Below, one piece after another: positions 14,871 to 22,915 of a DNA stretch of 32,391 bases. The first letter of the stretch is position 1, and each line of letters begins with the position of its first letter. A program made the position numbers and the translations under genes. The notes below the pieces were generated by a model. It was given only the letters and a program-made list of their open reading frames with translations. It was not told the origin of the DNA and ran no database searches. The stretch is from Pyrinomonadaceae bacterium (lineage in GTDB: Bacteria; Acidobacteriota; Blastocatellia; Pyrinomonadales; Pyrinomonadaceae), in contig JACVRN010000049.1 in the NCBI GenBank assembly GCA_014534425.1, positions 1 through 32,391 on the forward strand, in the 5' to 3' direction.

Positions 14871-16403
14871 ATGAAGAAAATCTTTACGCTGCTGACGGTA
14901 GCGGCTTTAAGCGCCATGGTCTTTTTGCCTTTAGGGACGCATAGCCAGAACCAAGACCACCCCCAGGGGCCGCCACAATTTCTGACGCGCCCGATTCTCC
15001 TTCACGTCTCCGAAAAAGCGCTCGACAATGGGCACTCCGTTTTTCAGGAAGGCCCGGCTGAATCGGCTGTGCCCGGCCCTCTCGCACCGCAGCTCGCGCC
15101 CGCGAGTTTCGCGCCCGCCACAACCAGCGCACTTTCTCTCGTCGGCGGCTTAGACCGTAACATCTCGAATAGTACAGGCTCTTACGAAGGAGAAACGGGA
15201 GCCAGCGCCGGAGCGACGAACGGACTGGTGCTCGTCGCAGGCTCCAATCACATCTATCCTGGGGCGTGCAGTGTGAGCGCGCCTACGGGCGGCGTGGGTG
15301 ACTGCGCGCCGCTTGCTTATAGCACCACTGACGGCGCCAACTGGACGAAGACTGCATTGACGCGCACTTGGAACAACACGACCTTCGGCATAGGCTTCGA
15401 CCCCGGCGTGGATGTGGATAAGACGGGCACGTTCTATTACACCTATGGCGTCGCACCCTTGAGCGGCGACTACCCGAATGCCATCGTCATGATGAAATCT
15501 ACGGATGGCGTCAACTGGACTAAGGCCACGCCCGTCACCTTCAATACCAACAAGAACTTTGACGATAAGTATTACTTGGCGATTGATCGCAGCAACGGCA
15601 CCTTCGCCAATCGCATTTACGTTTCGTGGACTCGTAATTCGGGCAACAATCAGATTCTGGAGATGTCCACTTCCTCTAACGGCGGAACGACCTGGAGCGC
15701 GCCCGTTAAAGTCAATGACGGGACGAGCAAGTTCGAGCGCGTGATAGGCGCTTACCCGGCGGTAGACCAGAACACGGGCGTAGTCTACGACTCCTGGCAC
15801 GACTACGCGCGTAACATCATCTACGTAGACAAGAGCACTAACGGCGGCGTCACCTGGGGCACAGACCGCGCTGCGGCCACTACGCACGCAGGCTTCGGCC
15901 AGGACATAGGCTGCGTCGGCGGTCGCTCGCAGGGGCCCGCGCACGCGCTGAAAGTAGGGCCGAGCGGGACGCTCTACCTGGTCTATGCAGACCCCGTGTC
16001 GGGACGCGGCTTTGACGTGCTGTTTACCAAGTCAACTAACGGCGGCGTCACGTGGTCTACGCCAATCTCACTCAACGACGACACGACTTCTTCCGACCAG
16101 TTCCAACCAACCTTGAGCGTCGAATCGAACGGCACGGGAGGTGATAAAGTGACGGTCACGTTCTATGACAGGCGCGACGACCCTGCCGATTGTCTTGCTC
16201 ACGTCTACGCGACACAGAGCACGGACAACGGTGCTACTTGGTCTGCGAACGTGCGGCAGACATCCGCCTCGTCCAACTTCAACGGCAACCCGAATGGCCC
16301 CGGCGATTATTCTTCGTCGGCCCCCTGGACAGGCGCAGTTTGGCCTTTCTTCTGCGATCACCGCGTAAGCGATTACGAAATCTACACGGTTAACGTGCAG
16401 TAG
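14871..16403 (+). CDS. Secreted Asp-box (BNR repeat) protein, sialidase-like beta-propeller
   Basis: A 510-residue protein with a signal peptide (1-25) and six Asp-box motifs S-x-D/N-x-G-x-x-W at about 151, 210, 268, 322, 388 and 450, spaced about 54-66 residues, as in six-bladed propellers. Such proteins include sialidases and other exo-glycosidases, but I cannot place a full catalytic Arg triad or a Tyr/Glu pair with confidence, so the enzyme activity is open. Four Cys (about 133, 145, 348, 441) could form disulfides. A strong AGGAGGA ribosome site lies at 14861-14867. The long, structured leader upstream sets it apart from its neighbours. A 20-bp-arm hairpin follows the stop. Confidence 0.88.
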   Translation: MKKIFTLLTVAALSAMVFLPLGTHSQNQDHPQGPPQFLTRPILLHVSEKALDNGHSVFQEGPAESAVPGPLAPQLAPASFAPATTSALSLVGGLDRNISNSTGSYEGETGASAGATNGLVLVAGSNHIYPGACSVSAPTGGVGDCAPLAYSTTDGANWTKTALTRTWNNTTFGIGFDPGVDVDKTGTFYYTYGVAPLSGDYPNAIVMMKSTDGVNWTKATPVTFNTNKNFDDKYYLAIDRSNGTFANRIYVSWTRNSGNNQILEMSTSSNGGTTWSAPVKVNDGTSKFERVIGAYPAVDQNTGVVYDSWHDYARNIIYVDKSTNGGVTWGTDRAAATTHAGFGQDIGCVGGRSQGPAHALKVGPSGTLYLVYADPVSGRGFDVLFTKSTNGGVTWSTPISLNDDTTSSDQFQPTLSVESNGTGGDKVTVTFYDRRDDPADCLAHVYATQSTDNGATWSANVRQTSASSNFNGNPNGPGDYSSSAPWTGAVWPFFCDHRVSDYEIYTVNVQ

Positions 16404-16431
16404 GACGCAATCGTCGCTTGCGGCTCAAGCA

Positions 16432-16482
16432 AAGCCACGCTCCGGCAAATTATCATCAGATGAATTTACCGGCGCGTGGCTT
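16432..16482 (+). terminator. Hairpin after the Asp-box gene
   Basis: The 20-bp arms at 16432-16451 and 16463-16482 match at 18 positions, with an 11-bp loop. The tail is CTACTTTG rather than a T run, so it may be an mRNA-end stabiliser or a Rho-assisted terminator. Confidence 0.55.
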
Positions 16483-16535
16483 CTACTTTGAGGGTAGACA
16501 GTTTGAGCTTATCGGTTTAGAGTCTTAGGGGAAAA

Positions 16536-16585
16536 GTACTGAGTAAAAACCTTCTTTCTTTTACTCAGTACTCATCACTGTTTTT
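16536..16585 (+). terminator. Perfect hairpin with T5 tail directly before the PBP gene
   Basis: The perfect 14-bp arms AGTACTGAGTAAAA (16536-16549) and their complement (16559-16572) are separated by 9 bp. The sequence CATCACTG and then T5 (16581-16585) follow, and the PBP ATG is the next base. Confidence 0.75.
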
Positions 16586-19339
16586 ATGGGCGTTCGTTAT
16601 CCACCGGAGAATCGCGTGCCGCCAGTGGCGAAGAAGGGGAAGCGTCCCAATAGGGGCGGCTCTCGTATTGTTCGCTATAGCGAGCCTGAGCCGGGGTTCT
16701 TTCGTCGCTGGTCGCGCAGAATCTTTCGCCCGCCCGTCATCATAGCGCTCGTCTTTCTCTCCACGGTCACAATAGGCATCCTGGGTTATTACTGGTGGGT
16801 CTTCTCAGGCCGCATTGATAATCTCTTAAACGGCGATGTCTTCACGCGCTCGGCGGGGATTTACGCCGCGCCCAGAGAGCTTCGCACGGGCGAGAACCTG
16901 TCGGTTGACGACCTCGTGGCTTATCTGAAGCGCGCGGGGTATGTGGAGAAGAGCTTGCAGGCGGACGCTTTGCGCGGGCGTTACAGGGTCGCGGGCGTGA
17001 ATGTTGAAATCGAGCCGAGCGGTGATGCTGTAGTTGACCGCCAGCGCATCTTCGCATCTTTGCGCGTGCAGTTTGCGCGCGGGGGCCGGGGCATTGTGGC
17101 TATCACGGACATGGCTACGAACGCGCGCTACGAGAAGGCGCAGCTTGAGCCTGAGTTGATAAGCTCGGTCACGGGACGCGACCGCTCAAAGCGAAAGGTC
17201 GTGGGCTTTAACGACCTCCCGAAGCCACTGGTCAACGCCATAGTGGTGACGGAGGACAGAAGCTTCTTTGAGCATTACGGCGTCAACATTCGCGGCATCC
17301 TTCGCGCACTGATACGCCGCTACGACGCAGACCCAAACTCTCCGATTGCGCGGCAGGGCGGCTCAAGCATCACGCAGCAGCTAGTCAAAAATCTTCTGCT
17401 CTCGCCGGAAAGGAGCTTGAGAAGGAAGCTGGCGGAAGCCTACATGTCCATCATCCTTGAGACGCGGCTTTCAAAGGAGAAGATTTTCGAGCTTTACTGC
17501 AATCAGGTTTACCTCGGCCAGCAATCCGGCTTTTCCATCAACGGATTCGGCGAAGCATCCGACGCCTACTTCAACAAGGACGTGACGACGCTCAGTTTGC
17601 CGGAGGCCGCTTTCCTCGCGGGACTGATTCGCAGCCCCAATCGTTATAACCCTTATCACGATATTGAGACGGCGACCGCCAGGCGCAATCAGGTGCTCGC
17701 ATCAATGGCCGAGACGGGCGTCATCTCGCAGGCCGACGCAGATGCGGCGACGAAGACGCCGCTTAAAGTAGCGCCGGTCAAGGGGCGCGTTGATGTTTCC
17801 GATGCTCCGTACTTCCTGGACTACGCACAGGATCAACTCGCGGACACCATCTCGGATCAGGGCGTGGCACGGCACCTACGCATCTACACTTCGATTGACA
17901 TGGAGTTGCAGCGCGCGGCCTACGCGGCTGTTAACAAGCAACTGACGGCGCTGGACAAGATTTACGCCAAGCGAAACATAGAGCCAGGGACTTTGCAGGC
18001 TGCGCTCGTGGCGATGAACCCGCGCACGGGCGAAATCATCTCTATGGTCGGAGGGCGCGATTATTCAAAGAGCCAGTTGAACCGCGCCGCGAACGCACTA
18101 CGCCAGCCCGGCTCCGTCTTCAAGCCCTTCGTTTACGCAACGGCCCTGAATTCCGCTTACGACGCCATGGCGCGTGTGATTACGCCCGCCAGCGTCTACA
18201 TGGACGAGCCTAAGACCTTCAACTACGACAACCAGGAATACTCGCCCGGCAACTTCGGAGACCAGTACTCGAACGCGCCCGTCACTCTGCGCGACGCGCT
18301 CGTCAGGAGCTTGAACGTGGTGACGGTTGAAGTGGCTATGGACGTGACCATAGGGCGCGTGATGAACCTTGCGGCCAAAGCGGGACTGCCAAAGCCTGCG
18401 AAGGCTTATCCGGCGATGGCGCTAGGCGCAAGCGAGGCCACGCCGCTTCAGATGGCTTCCGCCTACACTGCTTTCGCAACCAACGGAACGCGCACCACAC
18501 CCGTAGGCGTCACGCGCGTAGCCACAGGCGACGGCACCACCATTGCGAAACCCACGGGCCAGAAGAATCAAGTCGTCAGGCCCGACGTGGCTTATGTTTT
18601 GACGGACATGCTGAAGGACGTGGTCAATCGCGGCACGGCTGCGAAGCTTGGCGCGCGAGGCTTCAAGAACGTGCCGGGCAAGACGGGCTTTGCGGGCAAG
18701 ACCGGAACGTCGCGCGACGGCTGGTTCGCGGGCTACACGCCGAATCTGGTCTGCATCGTCTGGGTAGGCTTTGACGACGGCTCGCAGCTAGGGTTGACGG
18801 GCGCGGATTCGGCCCTGCCCATCTGGGCCGACTTCATGACTGCAGCCTTGAACGCGCACCCGGATTGGGCAGGCGACTGGCAGATGCCCGAAGGCATTCA
18901 GCAGGCGGAGATAGACACGCGCACTGGAAAGCTGGCAGGCCCCGATACTCCTGCGGAGAATCGCCGGACAGAGATTTTCATCAACGGCACGGCCCCGACT
19001 TCCGAGAGCACCGCTTTACCCGAAGACGGCGCGACGACAAACGACAATTCGCAGCAGGGCGACGACGGCTACACCTACGAGCCTCTACCTCTGCCGGGCG
19101 CAACGCCTTCGCCCACGCCTCGCACCAAGTCCGCAAAGCCGGACGGCACCAGTGATTCTTCCACACGGCTGGAAGGAACCATCACGCTCGACATTGACCC
19201 CAGCACAGGACTCATAGCTGACCCCAACGTCTGCCCCGTGATACGCTCAAAGACCTTCGTCATAGGACAGGAGCCGCGACAATACTGCGGCCCGCAATAC
19301 CACGGCGGCACAACGCGCAAGCGACAGGTCACACAATAA
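16586..19339 (+). CDS. Class A penicillin-binding protein (bifunctional transglycosylase/transpeptidase, PBP1b-like)
   Basis: A 917-residue peptidoglycan synthase. It has a basic cytoplasmic tail and one membrane anchor (about 50-73). A UB2H-like region (about 88-165: RSAGIYAAPRELRTGE and GYVEKSL) follows. The GT51 domain has TEDRSFFEHYG (catalytic E223) and QGGSSITQQLVKNLLL (257-272). The transpeptidase has SxxK at S510-K513, SLN at 575-577 and KTGTS at 705-709. The C-terminal 140 residues are a Pro/Ser/Asp-rich tail with a late Cys pair (NVCPV and QYCGP). The ATG is placed directly after a T5 tract and hairpin; no Shine-Dalgarno is seen. An internal start near codon 15 (GTG, giving AKKGKRP) is possible. 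Confidence 0.95.
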   Translation: MGVRYPPENRVPPVAKKGKRPNRGGSRIVRYSEPEPGFFRRWSRRIFRPPVIIALVFLSTVTIGILGYYWWVFSGRIDNLLNGDVFTRSAGIYAAPRELRTGENLSVDDLVAYLKRAGYVEKSLQADALRGRYRVAGVNVEIEPSGDAVVDRQRIFASLRVQFARGGRGIVAITDMATNARYEKAQLEPELISSVTGRDRSKRKVVGFNDLPKPLVNAIVVTEDRSFFEHYGVNIRGILRALIRRYDADPNSPIARQGGSSITQQLVKNLLLSPERSLRRKLAEAYMSIILETRLSKEKIFELYCNQVYLGQQSGFSINGFGEASDAYFNKDVTTLSLPEAAFLAGLIRSPNRYNPYHDIETATARRNQVLASMAETGVISQADADAATKTPLKVAPVKGRVDVSDAPYFLDYAQDQLADTISDQGVARHLRIYTSIDMELQRAAYAAVNKQLTALDKIYAKRNIEPGTLQAALVAMNPRTGEIISMVGGRDYSKSQLNRAANALRQPGSVFKPFVYATALNSAYDAMARVITPASVYMDEPKTFNYDNQEYSPGNFGDQYSNAPVTLRDALVRSLNVVTVEVAMDVTIGRVMNLAAKAGLPKPAKAYPAMALGASEATPLQMASAYTAFATNGTRTTPVGVTRVATGDGTTIAKPTGQKNQVVRPDVAYVLTDMLKDVVNRGTAAKLGARGFKNVPGKTGFAGKTGTSRDGWFAGYTPNLVCIVWVGFDDGSQLGLTGADSALPIWADFMTAALNAHPDWAGDWQMPEGIQQAEIDTRTGKLAGPDTPAENRRTEIFINGTAPTSESTALPEDGATTNDNSQQGDDGYTYEPLPLPGATPSPTPRTKSAKPDGTSDSSTRLEGTITLDIDPSTGLIADPNVCPVIRSKTFVIGQEPRQYCGPQYHGGTTRKRQVTQ

Positions 19340-19343
19340 AAAG

Positions 19344-19406
19344 AGATTGATTCATTTCTTCATTTGTTCATTGATTCGATGAAACAATGAACCGATGAAT
19401 CAATCT
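19344..19406. terminator. GATTCAT-word inverted repeat between convergent PBP and mscL genes
   Basis: Outer perfect 12-bp arms AGATTGATTCAT (19344-19355) pair with 19395-19406, and inner GTTCATTG (19366-19373) pairs with 19385-19392. It fills the convergent gap and probably ends transcription from both sides. Confidence 0.75.
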
Positions 19407-19407
19407 T

Positions 19408-19851
19408 CTACGCTGGCTGCAAGTCAATCGTGCATTGTGAGCAGCGCGTGGCCTTCAAAGGAATCGTTGACAGGCAATAGGGGCAGTCCTTTGTCTTGAC
19501 TTCGCCCGTGTCCTGTTTGCTCTTGATGCGGTTGACCGTTCGCACGAGCATGAAGACCACGAAGGCTATGATGAGAAAGTTAATCGCGTCGTTAATAAGC
19601 TGGCCGTAGGCTATGACGGGGATGCCTTTGGCTTTGGCGTCGGCGAGCGAGGCGGGCGTCCCCTTTGATGTATCCAACACGTAGAGAAGGCTGGCGAAGT
19701 CAACTTTGCCGAGCAGCAATCCTACGGGCGGCATGACTATGCCCTCTACCAGCGTGGTGACTATCTTGCCGAAGGCTGCGCCGATGATGACGGCCACCGC
19801 CAGGTCTATGACGTTGCCGCGAGCGATAAATTCTCTGAACTCTTTCCACAT
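19408..19851 (-). CDS. mscL: Large-conductance mechanosensitive channel MscL with C-terminal zinc-ribbon-like tail
   Basis: A 147-residue MscL. The N-terminal amphipathic helix and first membrane helix are typical (EFIARGNVIDLAVAVIIGAA, then GIVMPPVGLL). The second membrane helix is INDAINFLIIAFVVFMLV (86-103). It acts as a homopentamer that opens under hypo-osmotic shock. In place of the usual plain helical tail, the C-terminus carries C123-x2-C126 and C137-x2-C140, a zinc-ribbon-like knuckle. GAGGA lies about 8 bases before the ATG. It lies 53 bp downstream of the nifU-like gene and converges on the PBP gene. Confidence 0.96.
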   Translation of the reverse strand: MWKEFREFIARGNVIDLAVAVIIGAAFGKIVTTLVEGIVMPPVGLLLGKVDFASLLYVLDTSKGTPASLADAKAKGIPVIAYGQLINDAINFLIIAFVVFMLVRTVNRIKSKQDTGEVKTKDCPYCLSTIPLKATRCSQCTIDLQPA

Positions 19852-19904
19852 TGAAAGCAGTCCTCACATTCATAGAAGTTGAAAGATCATGCCTGGAAAG
19901 CAAG

Positions 19905-20267
19905 CTATAAATGGGCCGCTTCGAGCGCTGCGCGCAGTGTCTCTATAGCGAGCGCCGCCGCGTGCTGTTTGCGATTGGGAAGCCCGCCTAAGGCTCGCAT
20001 CAAATCTTCTCTCTTAATCCGTGCGGCGTCTTCAACCGTCATGCCTTCAATCATCTCTACGAGCGCGGAGCCGCAGGCCAGGGTGGGCGCGCATCCGTAG
20101 GCCAAAAAAGATGCGGCCTCTATGCGATTGCCCGCGACGCGCATGAAGAGAGAAAGGCGGTCGCCGCAGACAGGATTCGTCTGCTCTGCACGCACATTCG
20201 CATCCTTCATCTCACCCGCATGACGCGGGCGTGCCAGATGGTCTTTGAGAATCTCCGAGTACATCAA
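19905..20267 (-). CDS. IscU/NifU N-domain-type Fe-S scaffold protein, third Cys missing
   Basis: A 120-residue protein of the NifU_N/IscU fold. The first cluster ligands are intact: NPVCGD (C34, D36) and YGCAP (C59). At the third ligand position, where IscU has K-x-H-C, this protein has KQHAAALA (H102, A103), so the third Cys is Ala. An extra C65 (TLACGS) is present. This could make a different cluster ligand set or a regulatory protein. Two adjacent ATGs are possible starts. It overlaps the cysteine desulfurase gene by 4 bp, so sulfur transfer from that enzyme is likely. Confidence 0.9.
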   Translation of the reverse strand: MMYSEILKDHLARPRHAGEMKDANVRAEQTNPVCGDRLSLFMRVAGNRIEAASFLAYGCAPTLACGSALVEMIEGMTVEDAARIKREDLMRALGGLPNRKQHAAALAIETLRAALEAAHL

Positions 20268-21469
20268 ATAAGAGCAGGCGGCACCGGCCTGCTTTCAAGA
20301 TAGAGAGGCGAAAGGCGGCGCAGGTTTTCCACGGCGCGGGTTAGGGCTTCGAGCGTGTAGTCAACATCCTCATCCGTGTTGTCTTTGCCGAAGCTGAAGC
20401 GGATGGAGCCTCGCGCCATCTCGTCCGTACGGCCTAGCGCGCGAATGACGGGCGAAGGCTCCAGCGACCCGGATGAGCAGGCGGAGCCTGTGGAGACCGC
20501 CACGCCCTGCATGTCCAGATTAATAAGAAGCCCTTCGCCTTCAATGTAGCGGAAGGAGATGTTTGAAAGATGCGGCAATCTCTGCTGGCGGTTTCCGTTG
20601 AAGACTATCTCTTCTATGCGCGCCTCGACTCCTGCTTCAAAACGGTCGCGCAAGCGCCGCGTGCGCTCTGTTCGCTCAGCCATCTCTTCCACAGCAAGAC
20701 GCGCAGCCTCTCCGAAGGCCACGACATTTGCGACCGATTCCGTGCCCGCGCGTCTTTCTCTCTCTTGGTGGCCGCCGACGATTTGCTGTATGAAGCGCAC
20801 GCCGCGCCGTACGAAGAGCGCGCCGACTCCCTTTGGCGCGTACAGCTTGTGAGCCGAAAGCGAGAGAAGGTCGCAGCCTAGAAGCTCAACGTCAACAGTC
20901 ATGCGCCCTGCGGCCTGCACAGCGTCCGTGTGAAGCCACAGGTGGCGGCGGCCTTCTGCGCGCAATTCACGCACGAGCGCGCCGACTTCTGCTACGGGCT
21001 GAATCGTCCCAATCTCGTTGTTAGCGAGCATCAGTGAGATGAGAACCGTGTCCCGCCTGATGGCACGTCTAACATCTTCCGTGCGGACTATGCCGTCATC
21101 GTAGACGGGAAGCCGCGTCACCTGCCAGCCGCTTTTCTCAAGCGCGTCCATGACGCCGCGCGTGCTGGGGTGCTCTATCTGAGAGGTGATGATGTGGCGA
21201 CCGTAAGCGGCAGAAGCCTCAGCTATGCCGCGCACGGCCAGATTGTTGGCCTCTGTCCCGCCCGAAAGAAAAACTATCTCCTGCGGGCGTGCGCCTATGA
21301 GCGCGGCGACTTCTCTGCGCGCCCTGTCCACGCCTGCGCGGGCCTGCTGCCCGAAGAAGTGCACGCTCGAAGCGTTGCCGAACTTTTCCGAAAGATAGGG
21401 CAGCATCGCTTCGACTACGCGCGCATCCACGGGCGTCGTCGCGCTGTGATCCAGGTAAACTCTACGCAT
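20264..21469 (-). CDS. Cysteine desulfurase, NifS/IscS type
   Basis: A 401-residue PLP-dependent class V aminotransferase fold enzyme. Key elements: YLDHSATTPVD at the start, H100 stacking on PLP in QIEHPST, D182 (HTDAVQA), Schiff-base K208 in SAHKLYAPKG, and the sulfur-carrying C331 in STGSACSSGS. The loop around C331 is of the long group I type (NifS/IscS) rather than SufS. It converts cysteine to alanine and passes persulfide sulfur to partners such as the overlapping NifU-like scaffold. Ribosome site AAAGG lies about 8 bases upstream. NifS and IscS cannot be told apart from this sequence alone. Confidence 0.95.
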   Translation of the reverse strand: MRRVYLDHSATTPVDARVVEAMLPYLSEKFGNASSVHFFGQQARAGVDRARREVAALIGARPQEIVFLSGGTEANNLAVRGIAEASAAYGRHIITSQIEHPSTRGVMDALEKSGWQVTRLPVYDDGIVRTEDVRRAIRRDTVLISLMLANNEIGTIQPVAEVGALVRELRAEGRRHLWLHTDAVQAAGRMTVDVELLGCDLLSLSAHKLYAPKGVGALFVRRGVRFIQQIVGGHQERERRAGTESVANVVAFGEAARLAVEEMAERTERTRRLRDRFEAGVEARIEEIVFNGNRQQRLPHLSNISFRYIEGEGLLINLDMQGVAVSTGSACSSGSLEPSPVIRALGRTDEMARGSIRFSFGKDNTDEDVDYTLEALTRAVENLRRLSPLYLESRPVPPALI

Positions 21470-21486
21470 CCTCGGCCTTTAAGCAG

Positions 21487-21574
21487 AATTCAAACAGGGA
21501 TGGACAGAGATTGTCAGGATAAAAGAGAAAGAGTTTATTCTTTATCCTGATAATCCTGTTCATCCTGTTAATTT
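21487..21574. repeat. AGGAT-family dispersed repeat, inverted pair
   Basis: The left unit begins ATTCAAACAGGGATGGACAG (from 21488). The right unit, on the minus strand, begins ATTAACAGGATGAACAGGAT and continues with a third AGGAT step. The arms carry ATTCAAAC and ATTAAC heads respectively, as in the 27541 element. Confidence 0.75.
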
Positions 21575-21756
21575 CCTTCCTTAACAACCTTGCTGGGCTG
21601 CAACTGCATCTGAAGTCTGGAAAAGCATCTCTCCCTGCCGTTTTCCGGTGCCGCTAGCTGAAATATCCCAATCCAGAAAGCCTTTTGCGCGGCACCAAGT
21701 TTATAGCAGAATATGATAGCATCCTTTGGTCGAAAGGTGCCCCGCAGCTTTTCGGT

Positions 21757-21775
21757 CATGGAAAGCTTTCCCATG
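21757..21775. promoter_or_regulatory. Near-palindrome upstream of the glycine-zipper gene
   Basis: CATGGAAAG / CTTTCCCATG pairs fully except for one unpaired base, 26 bp before the ATG. It could be an operator or a small leader hairpin; this is uncertain. Confidence 0.3.
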
Positions 21776-21801
21776 TTCGCTTTTGATGGAAGGAACACAG
21801 C

Positions 21802-22851
21802 ATGAAGAGAGTAAAAACAGTCGCAGCCCTGGTGGTCGCCGCACTTATCATTCTGACGGCGCTGCCGTGCGCCAGCTTCTCGTCGTCATACAAAGCTCTG
21901 GCGGCGCAAGATTCTACGAGCGCGCTTGAGAGAGGCTGGCGCACCGGCTATTCGGACGGCTACCAGGCGGGCTACGGCGATTCCAGCGAGAACGCCCCGC
22001 GCGACTTCAAAGGCAAGGAAGATTACCGGCGCGCCGACAGGGCGTATGCCGCGACCTACGGCCCAAGGGAAGATTACAGGGACGGCTACCAGCAAGGGTT
22101 CGAGATAGGCTACAACGCTGGCTACGAGCGCAAGGGTTTTGACTCGACCGTTCCGGCTGGACTCAAACGACGCGGGGCTGTTCAGAACTCCGCGCAGACC
22201 TCCAGCCCGCCCGTCTTAAACGACGACAGCGACGACAGTAGCTCAAGCAGCAGCAGTAGCAGCAACCCTGTCAACGTGCCCGCGACTTCCGGCACACGCA
22301 CCGGCACCATCTTTATCCCCAGAGACACTATCATGCGCGTGGAGCTTTTGACCAACCTCTCTACGGAAGCGAGCCAGGAGGGCGACCGCTTTCAGGCGCG
22401 AGTCGTGGAGCCTGCGGAATTCCAGGGCGCTATGATTGACGGGCGCGTGACGAAAGTTAAGCGACCGGGCAGAGTCAAGGGAAACTCCGAGCTTCAACTC
22501 TCTTTCGAGCAGATTCGCATGGATAACCGCTTCGCCAACCTCAACGCGCAGGTCGTTGAGGTCATAGACACTCCGGGCGCGGGCGGCAATGGCACCGGCG
22601 ACGTAGATTCGGAAGGCGGCGTCAAAGGTAAAGACGACTCCAAGCGGGACGCCGTCAAGATAGGCACCAGCGCGGCCATAGGCGCAATCATTGGAGCCAT
22701 AGCTGGCGGCGGCAAAGGCGCAGCCATAGGCGCAGCCATCGGCGGAGCAATCGGCACTGGCGGCGTCCTCACGCAACGCGGCAGAGATATTTACCTCCCG
22801 CAAGGCCAGCAGCTAAGAATCCGCACCAACTCCGACACGCGAATACCCTGA
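21802..22851 (+). CDS. Exported glycine-zipper protein with GY-repeat segments
   Basis: A 349-residue protein. It has a signal peptide (1-35, ending about ALAAQ). Two aromatic/glycine-rich segments follow at 45-60 ([16 protein letters not shown]) and 91-110 ([20 protein letters not shown]). A poly-Ser linker (146-154) leads to a beta-rich domain (168-255: [14 protein letters not shown], then FQARVVEP). A YMGG-like glycine zipper lies at about 291-322, with AxxxG/GxxxG spacing in [18 protein letters not shown], and the end is [13 protein letters not shown]. Glycine zippers often insert in or pack at membranes, so an envelope role is likely, but no specific function can be given. GGAAGG precedes the ATG. 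Confidence 0.82.
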   Translation: MKRVKTVAALVVAALIILTALPCASFSSSYKALAAQDSTSALERGWRTGYSDGYQAGYGDSSENAPRDFKGKEDYRRADRAYAATYGPREDYRDGYQQGFEIGYNAGYERKGFDSTVPAGLKRRGAVQNSAQTSSPPVLNDDSDDSSSSSSSSSNPVNVPATSGTRTGTIFIPRDTIMRVELLTNLSTEASQEGDRFQARVVEPAEFQGAMIDGRVTKVKRPGRVKGNSELQLSFEQIRMDNRFANLNAQVVEVIDTPGAGGNGTGDVDSEGGVKGKDDSKRDAVKIGTSAAIGAIIGAIAGGGKGAAIGAAIGGAIGTGGVLTQRGRDIYLPQGQQLRIRTNSDTRIP

Positions 22852-22856
22852 AAGGA

Positions 22857-22915
22857 ATTGATTCATTGATTCATCGGTTAATTGAATCAATGAGCAAATG
22901 AGTCAATGAATCAAT
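22857..22915 (+). repeat. GATTCAT-word inverted repeat containing the SAM-hydrolase start codon
   Basis: Perfect 13-bp arms ATTGATTCATTGA (22857-22869) and their complement (22903-22915). The ATG at 22906-22908 lies inside the right arm. The left arm begins six bases after the glycine-zipper stop codon. Confidence 0.75.

Larger units (their letters stand above)
21470..21801. other. 332-bp intergenic region between divergent nifS-like and glycine-zipper genes
   Basis: No gene is supported. It contains an AGGAT-family inverted pair (21487-21574), three alternately pairing segments (21647-21654, 21689-21696, 21736-21745) and a near-palindrome (21757-21775) 26 bp before the glycine-zipper ATG. 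I see no clear -35/-10 pair. Confidence 0.55.

Noticed and set aside
21712..21717. TATGAT as a -10 box for the glycine-zipper gene
   Set aside because: The nearest -35-like sequence, TTGCGC at 21685-21690, is 21 bases away, too far for a normal promoter.
21568..21798. A 76-codon minus-strand frame in the nifS/glycine-zipper gap
   Set aside because: It has no family features, no ribosome site, and lies across repeat and leader sequence; it is most likely non-coding.
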